Below the pieces are notes generated by a model, which searched no databases, was not told where the DNA came from, and saw nothing but the letters and a program-made list of their open reading frames with translations. Shown here piece by piece: positions 9,596 through 16,234 of a stretch of 30,770 bases of DNA (positions are counted from its first letter, which is position 1; every line of letters starts with the position of its first letter). The stretch is from DATKWS01 sp035529435 (GTDB lineage Bacteria > Krumholzibacteriota > Krumholzibacteriia > Krumholzibacteriales > Krumholzibacteriaceae): NCBI GenBank assembly GCA_035529435.1, contig DATKWS010000164.1, forward strand, positions 1-30,770, read 5' to 3'. Position numbers and translations under genes: made by a program.

Positions 9596-9623
9596 TGTTG
9601 ATTTGAACCGGCCCCGTGAGCGG

Positions 9624-9651
9624 TTGCCAGTGTCCTATCAGATGGTATATA
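9624..9651 (+). promoter_or_regulatory. Candidate promoter of the GNAT gene
   Basis: TTGCCA (9624-9629), a 16-bp spacer ending in TGG, and TATATA (9646-9651) form an extended -10 promoter. It lies inside the region that a longer GNAT reading frame would cover, which supports the later ATG at 9798. The leader would be about 140 nt. Confidence 0.5.
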
Positions 9652-9797
9652 TTTTTATCCGTACGACGATGCGGGCGGGCGCGAGGATGCCGGTACGCGG
9701 GTGCACTTCGATGGCCGTCATGGGGCGCGGCGCTGAGATCTCGAGATGGTCACGGCCGGTGGCGGGGATGTGCGATCGATGTACCAAGGAGGTGGTA

Positions 9798-10391
9798 ATG
9801 GTGAAGACAGTGCAAGGAGGTGACCTGCCCGTGGAATGCCATCCCGTCACGCCGGACCGGTGGGACGATATGGAGCGTCTCTTCGGTCCGCGCGGGGCGT
9901 GCGGCGGTTGCTGGTGCATGTGGTTTCGTCTCAACAAGCGGGAATTCGATGCGGGAAAGGGTGAGGGGAATCGCCGCGCGATGCGGCGTATCGTTGCGGC
10001 GGGGGAGACACCCGGCCTCATCGCGTACCATCGGGGCGAGCCGGTCGGTTGGTGTTCGGTCGCACCGCGTGAAAAATACGTGCGTCTTTGCAATTCCCGC
10101 ATTCTGAAACCGGTGGACGATCACCCCGTCTGGTCGGTGGTCTGCTTCTTCATCACGAGACAGTATCGCGGCAAGGGTGTGGCGACGGCCTTGCTCGAGG
10201 CGGCCGTCCGGTACGTGAAGGGGCGAGGAGGAGCTATGGTGGAAGGGTATCCCGTCGAACCGCGGACGGGTAGGATGCCCGATGCATTTATGTATCACGG
10301 CCTTGCGAGCTCGTTTCGGCGTGCCGGATTCACGGAGGTGGCCCGGCGCTCCGAGACGAGACCGATCATGCGGTATATAATAAAAGAATAA
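9798..10391 (+). CDS. GNAT-family N-acetyltransferase
   Basis: This 197-residue protein has an N-terminal Cys/Trp-rich motif, GACGGCWCMWF (residues 33-43). The GNAT core follows, with LIAYHRGEPVGWCSVAPR (strands 2-4) and the acetyl-CoA-binding motif A, FFITRQYRGKGVATALLEAA (Q-x-x-G-x-G/A type). The C-terminal RRSETRPIMRY also looks like a family signature. The substrate is unknown. The start at 9798 is decided by a near-consensus AAGGAGGTG site 4-5 nt upstream and by a promoter-like element at 9624-9651. The reading frame is open back to 9603, but that part is compositionally unlike protein. Transcribed alone. Confidence 0.88.
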   Translation: MVKTVQGGDLPVECHPVTPDRWDDMERLFGPRGACGGCWCMWFRLNKREFDAGKGEGNRRAMRRIVAAGETPGLIAYHRGEPVGWCSVAPREKYVRLCNSRILKPVDDHPVWSVVCFFITRQYRGKGVATALLEAAVRYVKGRGGAMVEGYPVEPRTGRMPDAFMYHGLASSFRRAGFTEVARRSETRPIMRYIIKE

Positions 10392-10405
10392 AAAATACCC
10401 CGCTC

Positions 10406-10428
10406 CCTGGATTATGAGACAATCCAGG
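10406..10428. terminator. Stem-loop between GNAT and the convergent secreted-protein gene
   Basis: A perfect 8-bp stem CCTGGATT (10406-10413) with AATCCAGG (10421-10428) has a 7-nt loop. On the minus strand a T-rich stretch lies about 10 nt beyond it. It is a plausible but not canonical terminator. The remaining gap to 10553 holds nothing I recognise. Confidence 0.4.
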
Positions 10429-10553
10429 TACCCGTCACGTGTGCTGGTACGATAAATATCTCCCTACTCGATAAACGTGCTCTTTATGGCTCCCCAGCTC
10501 GATTGTTTCGTCGCGACCGACCCACCGGGCGGTATGCATGACGCGCAGATGCC

Positions 10554-11057
10554 TCAAGGGCCCGGCGGGCACGGATCGTTGTAGTAGAGTTGGGCGATCT
10601 CCCAGATATCATCGAGCGGATACCCCGGTGAACAAGTGGCTACCTGATAAACGCCGGTATCCCCGTGCGGTCCTATCGCGACGTGACCGGCATCCGGGCT
10701 CGTGACGTACAATGTCTGATGTGCCACCCAGTGCCAGTTGTACTGGCACGTGTTGTAGCATGCCGAGAAGCCGGCGGTGAAATCGCCCAGAAAGACGGAG
10801 ATGAGGTCGTTGTTGTACGTGACCGTGGTCTGGATAAGATTCGCCGGATAGACCACGCCGAACTCGGCGCACATCTGGCCGTTTGCCCCGGGCATGAACC
10901 AGATCCACATCTCGATCGGGTAAAAAATACCCGCTGCAGGGCAGTACGCGAAGTTTTCGTGTTCTGCATCGGCGTAGAGCCCGACATACCCGGGAAACGA
11001 GACCGCTGGAGTCGAGAGCACTGTGAGTAGAAGAAGAAGCAATAGCGATTGTTTCAA
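10554..11057 (-). CDS. Small secreted Cys-containing protein of unknown function
   Basis: This 167-residue protein has a clear signal peptide (poly-Leu, ending about residue 20 at PAVS). The mature part begins GYVGLYADAEHENFAYCP and carries six cysteines (including CYNTC and the final NDPCPPGP), compatible with disulfides in an exported beta-rich domain. The opening GLYAD followed by spaced cysteines resembles secreted hypothetical families I associate with uncultured FCB-group bacteria, but I cannot name a domain. The start is TTG at 11057, supported by an almost perfect AAGGAGGTGAT Shine-Dalgarno 4-5 nt upstream; there is no in-frame ATG nearby. An extended -10 promoter lies at 11119-11127. 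Function unknown. Confidence 0.8.
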   Translation of the reverse strand: MKQSLLLLLLLTVLSTPAVSFPGYVGLYADAEHENFAYCPAAGIFYPIEMWIWFMPGANGQMCAEFGVVYPANLIQTTVTYNNDLISVFLGDFTAGFSACYNTCQYNWHWVAHQTLYVTSPDAGHVAIGPHGDTGVYQVATCSPGYPLDDIWEIAQLYYNDPCPPGP

Positions 11058-11118
11058 GCAATCACCTCCTTCCGGATCGCGGTTGCGTGTTGATGGCGCG
11101 TTGTGCCATCACGAAATG

Positions 11119-11127
11119 AGTATATCA
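11119..11127 (-). promoter_or_regulatory. Extended -10 element for the secreted-protein gene
   Basis: On the minus strand TGATATACT is a TGn-extended -10. The -35 is poor. It lies about 62 nt before the TTG start. The divergent gap 11058-11306 is otherwise featureless to me. Confidence 0.4.
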
Positions 11128-11306
11128 GAAAATTAGCGGAATTTATATTGGTATTTTGCCGTATTATTTTACCGTATCGCGATTTCGATGTGCGTCGGTA
11201 CAGGTGCACGGGAAAACGAACGCATGGCGCCCGAGCCGTTTTCTGTTGATGCGGTCCGGCGCGATAGGATACAAATGGTACGGTGCCCCCGGTGTTAGGA
11301 GTGAAT

Positions 11307-12494
11307 ATGATAATTCGCACGGCCAGGAAAATGGTGTTCAGCGCCGCGATACTCGCAATCGCGGCATTCCTGCCATGTGCGTGCTTCCAAGGGGCCGGCT
11401 CCTCCGTCTGCACCGACGACGGCGGCGATCTCGATCCCACGTGGCGGGCGGTTGGCCTCGAGCATCTGTGGATGTACGAAACCGGCGGGTGAATCGCCTC
11501 GGTGCCCGGGGTCTCGGGCGGAATGCTCTTTGTCGGCTCATGCAATTCGAGATTCCACGCGCTCGATGCCCGGACCGGCGTGCCCCTGTGGCACTATGAT
11601 ATTCTGCGCGACGGGATGCAGCGCAGCTTTCACGGCATGATGCTCTTCGGGGACAGCCTTGTCTTTATCGGAACCGACATCCCGAAAGGGCACATATACG
11701 CATTCGACATAAAGAACGGGACGGTCCGCTGGAAGCACTTCGCCGGCCTCGGTGTTTACGGGGATATCGTGGGCGCTGATTCAGTCCTGTACGCGTTGAC
11801 AAAGGAGGATACGCTCCTCTGTCTGAAGCGCCGCGACGGTGATCTACTCTGGTCGTTTCATCAGGATGGGGATCCGGATCGGTGGAACGACAGCTCACCG
11901 TGCCGTGCGGGCGATCGCGTTCTGTTCCGCAACAGCGGGAATCGTGTGTTCGCCCTGTCCGCGGCAACCGGCACGCCGCTCTGGATGCGGGAGTTGCGTG
12001 ACGATCTGACCACCACGCCCTGCGCGGAGGGCGGCGGCGTGTATATCGGCTGCCGGGACGGCACGCTCTACCGTCTTGCCGTCGAGACGGGTGAAACCGA
12101 GGCTGAGCTCTCGCTCGGCGGAGCGCCGTATGGAACGATCACGCATGACGGCGGTGGCCTGATTTTCTTTATCGGCCGCCGGGGGAGCGGGGATGCTCTT
12201 GTCTCGGTCGAACCGGACCTCGGTCGTGTGCGGTGGCTGCGGCCGGCGCCGCCGGAAACGGAATGGACCACGTACCGGCCGGACATCTGGAACGGTGCCG
12301 TTCTCGTGGGGGATGGAGCGGGAAGGGTCGCTGCTTTCCGGCTGCAGGACGGTCGGATGGAATGGTCGCTCGAGGTCGGCGGCACGGTCAAGACGGTCTC
12401 GCATACTGACGGCACGCTCCTCGTCGGGACGTACGAGGGAGAGCTGCATGCGTACGATGCCGACTCGATTATCAAGAGCGGGAGGGACGATTGA
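11307..12494 (+). pseudogene. PQQ-type beta-propeller protein interrupted by an in-frame TGA
   Basis: The ATG at 11307 has AGGAG 5 nt upstream and opens an N-terminal signal or lipoprotein segment (ILAIAAFLPCAC). The frame continues to HLWMYETGG, meets TGA at 11490-11492, and resumes in the same frame to 12494. The downstream part has at least six beta-propeller blades of the PQQ/WD-like type (ALDARTGVPLWHYD, FDIKNGTVRWKHFA, LLWSFHQD, LSAATGTPLWMREL, MEWSLEVGG). The residue at the TGA sits inside the blade motif WxYETGGxIxSxP, so the protein was continuous; TGG to TGA or GGA to TGA would explain it. Restart at GTG 11502 would lack the signal peptide. Other genes here end in TGA, so TGA is a stop. 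It may be a nonsense mutation or a base error. The full length would be about 396 residues. Confidence 0.85.
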
Positions 12495-12556
12495 TGGCCG
12501 CCGGGCAGGGACCAACCCGAGGGCACGCCGGTTGGTGCCGGAAAGGAGCAACGGCG

Positions 12557-12838
12557 ATGAATTGCCGGATGACCTGCGCGCGTATTGTCGAGGGATTCCG
12601 CCGTGACGTCGTGGCCGTGAATCAAGCTCTTCTCAATACACCATGGCACCAGCGGTACATCAGGGAGTATCATGAGGTCCCGCTTCCCTTCGCCGATGCG
12701 GCCGCGGTCCGCAGGAGCCTCGAGAGCATCGATTCCGATGAGTTCTCGGGGCGGATTTCAAGCGGCAAATCCGGATGGAAATGCAGAAAGAATAGGGGGA
12801 CCGCCCGGAACGCCGCATGCCCTGCAATACGAACATGA
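12557..12838 (+). CDS. Small ORF of unknown function before the SGNH gene
   Basis: This 93-residue ORF starts at ATG 12557 with AAGGAG 8 nt upstream. An alternative start at 12494 overlaps the preceding stop (TGATG) with its own GGGAGGG and would give 114 residues. The sequence has an amphipathic, helix-like first half (RIVEGFRRDVVAVNQALL, then HQRYIREYHEV) and a basic tail. It overlaps the start of the SGNH gene by 22 nt, which fits a coupled operon but could also be chance. I recognise no family; the gene is less certain than its neighbours. Confidence 0.45.
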   Translation: MNCRMTCARIVEGFRRDVVAVNQALLNTPWHQRYIREYHEVPLPFADAAAVRRSLESIDSDEFSGRISSGKSGWKCRKNRGTARNAACPAIRT

Positions 12839-13992
12839 GACGATTTCGACGCACGATATTCTTTTCGATCGCCGCGGCCGTGATCGGGCTCTGCCTCATC
12901 GAGCTGTGCTCGTTCATCTTCTTTACCGTGTTTCAGGAGCGGTTCACGTTCCACGAGGTTGATCGGTTCATGCTGCGCGACGGTGATGCGGAGCGCCTGC
13001 GGCGTGAATACGACCGGCGCTTCGGCTGGGATCATCACTACGATACACACCTCACGGAGCGTCCGCGTCCCGTCGAATACGGGCACCCGCTCATCGCCAC
13101 GTTCGGCGATTCCTACACGCACTGCACCGATGTGCAGGATCACGAGACATGGCAGACCTACCTGGCCGGGTTTCTCGAGTCCGATGTATACAATTTCGGA
13201 ACGGGGGGGTTCGGCACCGACCAGGCCTACCTGAAGTACCTCGAGATCGAACCGGGGCTCGAAACGCCGATCGTCGTGCTGGGGCTGATATCGGAGAATA
13301 TAAACAGGATCGTCAATGTGTACCGCCCCTTCTACTTTCCCAAGACAGGCATCCGCCTTCCCAAGCCGCGGTTCACGCTCGGTCCCGGCGGCCTCCATCT
13401 GCTCGAGAATCCGATGCGGAGCGTGGACGGCATACCACGGCTCGGCGAGGAGGGATTCATCCGGAAGCTGGGCGAGCACGATTACTGGTATAATCGCGAC
13501 CGGCACCCCGTCCGCCGGTTCCCCTATACGCGGATCCTGTTCAACAGGCGCATGTGGCTCGAGGCGTTCCACGGAAAGATCGACAAGCAGATAAACGACG
13601 TCGATCCGCGGCCGTGGGAAAATCTCTGGGATGATCCACGTGTTTCGGAGCTGATGTTCGCGATACTCGGATCGTTCATCGATTCGGCGCGTGGGAGCGG
13701 GCGGATTCCGGTCATCATGATCCTGCCGATGCAGGACGAGGTGTTCGAAAAACTTTACACCGGGGACAACCCGGAGAGCGTCTCGATGATCGAGGCGTTC
13801 TGCGCGCGGCGGCAATGCCCCTGCTTCAATGCGATCAACACCCTCGCTGCGAGCGTCACCGTGCCGGAGGAGATACCGACCCTTTTCATCGTCCATCTGT
13901 CCCCGAAGGGGAACCGGATCGTCGCGCGGGAATTCAAGGATTTCATAATGCAGCAGGCATACCCTGCGCTCGAGCGGCGCGGGGGTGCCTGA
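12817..13992 (+). CDS. Membrane-anchored SGNH/GDSL-like protein
   Basis: This 391-residue protein has an N-terminal transmembrane or signal-anchor segment (about residues 13-38), then a domain with the block-I motif TFGDSYT (Ser99), the GTGGFGTDQAYL region near 128-139 and a C-terminal VHLSPKGNRIVA block carrying His360. These match the SGNH hydrolase fold found in esterases and in O-acetyl-transferring envelope enzymes. The usual Asp three residues before the catalytic His is absent (Phe there), so activity may be altered or the Asp supplied elsewhere. ATG 12835 is an alternative start giving a slightly shorter N-terminus; neither has a strong ribosome binding site. It is followed after 50 nt by the atoE-type transporter on the same strand. 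Substrate unknown. Confidence 0.8.
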   Translation: MPCNTNMRRFRRTIFFSIAAAVIGLCLIELCSFIFFTVFQERFTFHEVDRFMLRDGDAERLRREYDRRFGWDHHYDTHLTERPRPVEYGHPLIATFGDSYTHCTDVQDHETWQTYLAGFLESDVYNFGTGGFGTDQAYLKYLEIEPGLETPIVVLGLISENINRIVNVYRPFYFPKTGIRLPKPRFTLGPGGLHLLENPMRSVDGIPRLGEEGFIRKLGEHDYWYNRDRHPVRRFPYTRILFNRRMWLEAFHGKIDKQINDVDPRPWENLWDDPRVSELMFAILGSFIDSARGSGRIPVIMILPMQDEVFEKLYTGDNPESVSMIEAFCARRQCPCFNAINTLAASVTVPEEIPTLFIVHLSPKGNRIVAREFKDFIMQQAYPALERRGGA

Positions 13993-14042
13993 ACCGTTGC
14001 GCCTCGCGGCGCCGCACCATCAATCAACAGGCAGGTTGCGAT

Positions 14043-15374
14043 ATGATCGGTACGATCGGCATGTTCTTCGCGCGGGCGGCGCGGCGGTACCTGCCCGACG
14101 CGTTCATCTTTGCCGTGATACTCACGATTGTCACCTTCATACTCGGCATGGCCGTCGAAGGCGCCTCGTTCGTCGATATGGCTTCGTATTTCGGCGACGG
14201 CCTCTGGAGCTTTCTCGGTTTCTCGATGCAGATGGTACTGATCCTCGTGACGGGGAGCGCCCTCGCGACGTCCCGCCCCGTCTCCCGCCTGCTGCGGGCG
14301 ATCGCGAAGACCGCCCGCACACCGGGCCAGGCCGTCGTACTCGCGACGCTGATGATGATCGTGGGGTGCTGGTTGAACTGGGGATTCGGACTGATAATCA
14401 GCGCGCTCCTCGCGCGCGAACTGGCGAAAAGGGTCAGGGGAATCCATTACCCGCTGCTCGTCGCCAGCGCCTACTCGGGATTCATCGTCTGGCACGCCGG
14501 TTTCTCCGGTTCGATCCCGCTCAAGATCGCCGGCGCCGACGAGATCATGGAGCGGTTCGCCGGCGGGGTGACGGTGCCGGCCTCACAAACGATCTTCGCA
14601 TGGCAGAATATCCTCCTCGTGCTCGTGTTCCTCTGCACCCTGCCGTTCATCAACCGGTTGATGCACCCCCGGTGTGAACATGATATCGTGCCGATGGATC
14701 CCGGGCTCGACGGGGACGATCACGGCGTCCCCGTCGATGCGGGCGGGGAGCTGACCCCGGCCATGCGACTCGAGCGGAGCCGGGTACTCACCGCGGCGAT
14801 CGTCGCCTTCTGCATAACGTACATTGTCATCTACTTCGGCCGGGGCGGTACGGTGACCCTCAATATCGTCATTTTCATATTTCTCACGCTGGGGCTGATG
14901 CTGCACCAAACGCCGATCCGATACGTGCGCGCGGTCAACGAGGCGGTGCGGACCTGCGGGGGGATCGTGCTCCAGTTCCCCTTCTACGCCGGCATCATGG
15001 GCATGATGATGAAATCGGGCCTCGCCGTCACCCTTTCGCAGATCTTCGTTGGTATTTCCACGGGAAGAACACTGCCGTTTTTCACCTACCTCTCCGCGGG
15101 TATCGTGAACTTCTTCGTTCCGTCGGGCGGCGGGCAGTGGGCCGTCCAGGGACCGATCATGATACCCGCCGCGAAAGCGCTCGGCGTGCCGTACGCGACG
15201 ACCGCCATGGCCATCGCATGGGGTGACGCGTGGACGAACCTCGTCCAGCCCTTCTGGGCCCTGCCGCTCCTCGCCGTCGCCGGGCTGCGGATCAGGGATA
15301 TCATGGGGTACACGGCCGTCGTGATGCTCTACGCCGGCGTTATCACCTCACTTTTTATGTTGTTTGTATTCTGA
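14043..15374 (+). CDS. atoE: AtoE-type short-chain fatty acid transporter
   Basis: This 443-residue polytopic membrane protein is the usual length for the AtoE family. It starts MIGTIGMFFARAARRYLPDA, with many transmembrane segments throughout. Conserved stretches include NWGFGLIISALLARELAK, YSGFIVWHAGFSGSIPL, FFVPSGGGQWAVQGPIM and WGDAWTNLVQPFWALPLL, all typical of short-chain fatty acid (acetoacetate/butyrate) uptake carriers. The ATG at 14043 begins the family-typical N-terminus. The frame is open upstream to 13815 but that part overlaps the SGNH gene and is not family-like. No ato catabolic genes are adjacent, so the physiological substrate is inferred from family only. A weak 6-bp stem-loop (15376-15395) follows the stop codon. 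Confidence 0.92.
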   Translation: MIGTIGMFFARAARRYLPDAFIFAVILTIVTFILGMAVEGASFVDMASYFGDGLWSFLGFSMQMVLILVTGSALATSRPVSRLLRAIAKTARTPGQAVVLATLMMIVGCWLNWGFGLIISALLARELAKRVRGIHYPLLVASAYSGFIVWHAGFSGSIPLKIAGADEIMERFAGGVTVPASQTIFAWQNILLVLVFLCTLPFINRLMHPRCEHDIVPMDPGLDGDDHGVPVDAGGELTPAMRLERSRVLTAAIVAFCITYIVIYFGRGGTVTLNIVIFIFLTLGLMLHQTPIRYVRAVNEAVRTCGGIVLQFPFYAGIMGMMMKSGLAVTLSQIFVGISTGRTLPFFTYLSAGIVNFFVPSGGGQWAVQGPIMIPAAKALGVPYATTAMAIAWGDAWTNLVQPFWALPLLAVAGLRIRDIMGYTAVVMLYAGVITSLFMLFVF

Positions 15375-15436
15375 ACGGGACGTATGCTGGTCCCGAACGT
15401 AAAAACAACGGGAATTGAATAAGAAGGGAGGGGAGT

Positions 15437-15877
15437 ATGACGGCACGATTACCGATCATCGCGTGTACGCTGCTCCTGTGTGCGTCGTTGGCCTTTGCCG
15501 AGGAGCCCGCGACCCTCAAGGTCGTGGAAATAGAGTTCTGCACGGGTATCGAGGATCGCTCACCCGTCGGGACGGGCAAGGAGTTTCCGAACACGGCGGG
15601 TAGAATTTACTGCTTCACCAGGATAGCGGGAGCGGCCGGCTCGATGACGGTCGTCCACGTGTGGTACTACGACGATGAGGAGAAGGCGCGTGTCACGCTT
15701 CCCGTGCAATCGAAGTCCTGGCGAACGTGGAGTTCGAAGCGGATGCTCAGGGGATGGACCGGCAAGTGGCGCGTCGAAGTCCAGGACCCGGACGGCAAGC
15801 TGCTGAGGAGCAGCGAGTTCCTCGTCGAGGCGGAGAGCGCACCGGAGCAGCATTCCCCCACCGATGGGCACGAGTAA
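15437..15877 (+). CDS. DUF2914 exported protein
   Basis: This 146-residue protein has a signal peptide (cleavage after about residue 21, LAFA-EEP). The mature part matches DUF2914: EIEFCTGIEDRSPVGTG, IYCFTRIAGAAGSMTVVHVWYYDDE, SWRTWSSKRM and WTGKWRVEVQDPDGKLL. These domains are small beta-rich modules of unknown role, usually exported or attached to membrane proteins. AAGGGAGGGGAG precedes the ATG. Its last codons overlap the following GIY-YIG gene by 14 nt, so the two are probably cotranscribed. Confidence 0.88.
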   Translation: MTARLPIIACTLLLCASLAFAEEPATLKVVEIEFCTGIEDRSPVGTGKEFPNTAGRIYCFTRIAGAAGSMTVVHVWYYDDEEKARVTLPVQSKSWRTWSSKRMLRGWTGKWRVEVQDPDGKLLRSSEFLVEAESAPEQHSPTDGHE

Positions 15878-16190
15878 GCGTCACAATATCTACGTCGTCG
15901 AGCTAGACGGCGCGGTCCTCGACGAGCCGCGCTTCGCGCGGGAGAATCCCGGCTGCGATCCGGCGAAGCCCTGCTACTATGTCGGCATGACCGGCCTATC
16001 GCCCGAGGAGCGGTTCGAGAATCACAAGGCGGGGTATAAAGCGAACCGCTTTGTCGAGAAGTACGGAATACGGCTCTGCCCGTTGCTGTACGAGGAGCAC
16101 AATCCGCTCCCGTACGAGGATGCGCGGGAAATGGAAATCGAACTGGCCAAGATGCTCCGTGAGAAGGGGCATGCCGTGTGGCAGAAGTGA
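15864..16190 (+). CDS. GIY-YIG-like nuclease-domain protein
   Basis: This 108-residue protein is a single compact domain. The GIY half is NIYVVEL (residues 8-14), the YIG half is YYVGMTG (about 38-44), followed by the Arg in PEERFENH, and MEIELAKML near the end carries the conserved Glu. This order fits the GIY-YIG endonuclease core. There is a 20-residue insert between the two halves (LDGAVLDEPRFARENPGCDP), and no extra DNA-binding domain. It could act in repair or be a small stand-alone nuclease. It overlaps the DUF2914 gene by 14 nt. I saw no upstream ribosome binding site other than within that gene, so translational coupling is likely. Confidence 0.75.
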   Translation: MGTSKRHNIYVVELDGAVLDEPRFARENPGCDPAKPCYYVGMTGLSPEERFENHKAGYKANRFVEKYGIRLCPLLYEEHNPLPYEDAREMEIELAKMLREKGHAVWQK

Positions 16191-16234
16191 AGGATCGACA
16201 CGCTCGGTCCGGAGAGGTCTCCCCACGCAGCACC

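Noticed and set aside
9603..9797. N-terminal extension of the GNAT protein
   Set aside because: A near-consensus ribosome binding site sits before ATG 9798, a promoter-like element lies inside the extension, and the extension has no family similarity.
11490..11492. Selenocysteine reading of the in-frame TGA
   Set aside because: Propeller blades do not use selenocysteine at this site, no cysteine is expected there by motif, and I see no convincing stem-loop placed directly after the codon.
13815..14042. N-terminal extension of the AtoE-type protein
   Set aside because: It overlaps the SGNH coding sequence and reads as charged non-membrane sequence. The AtoE family begins at the ATG at 14043.
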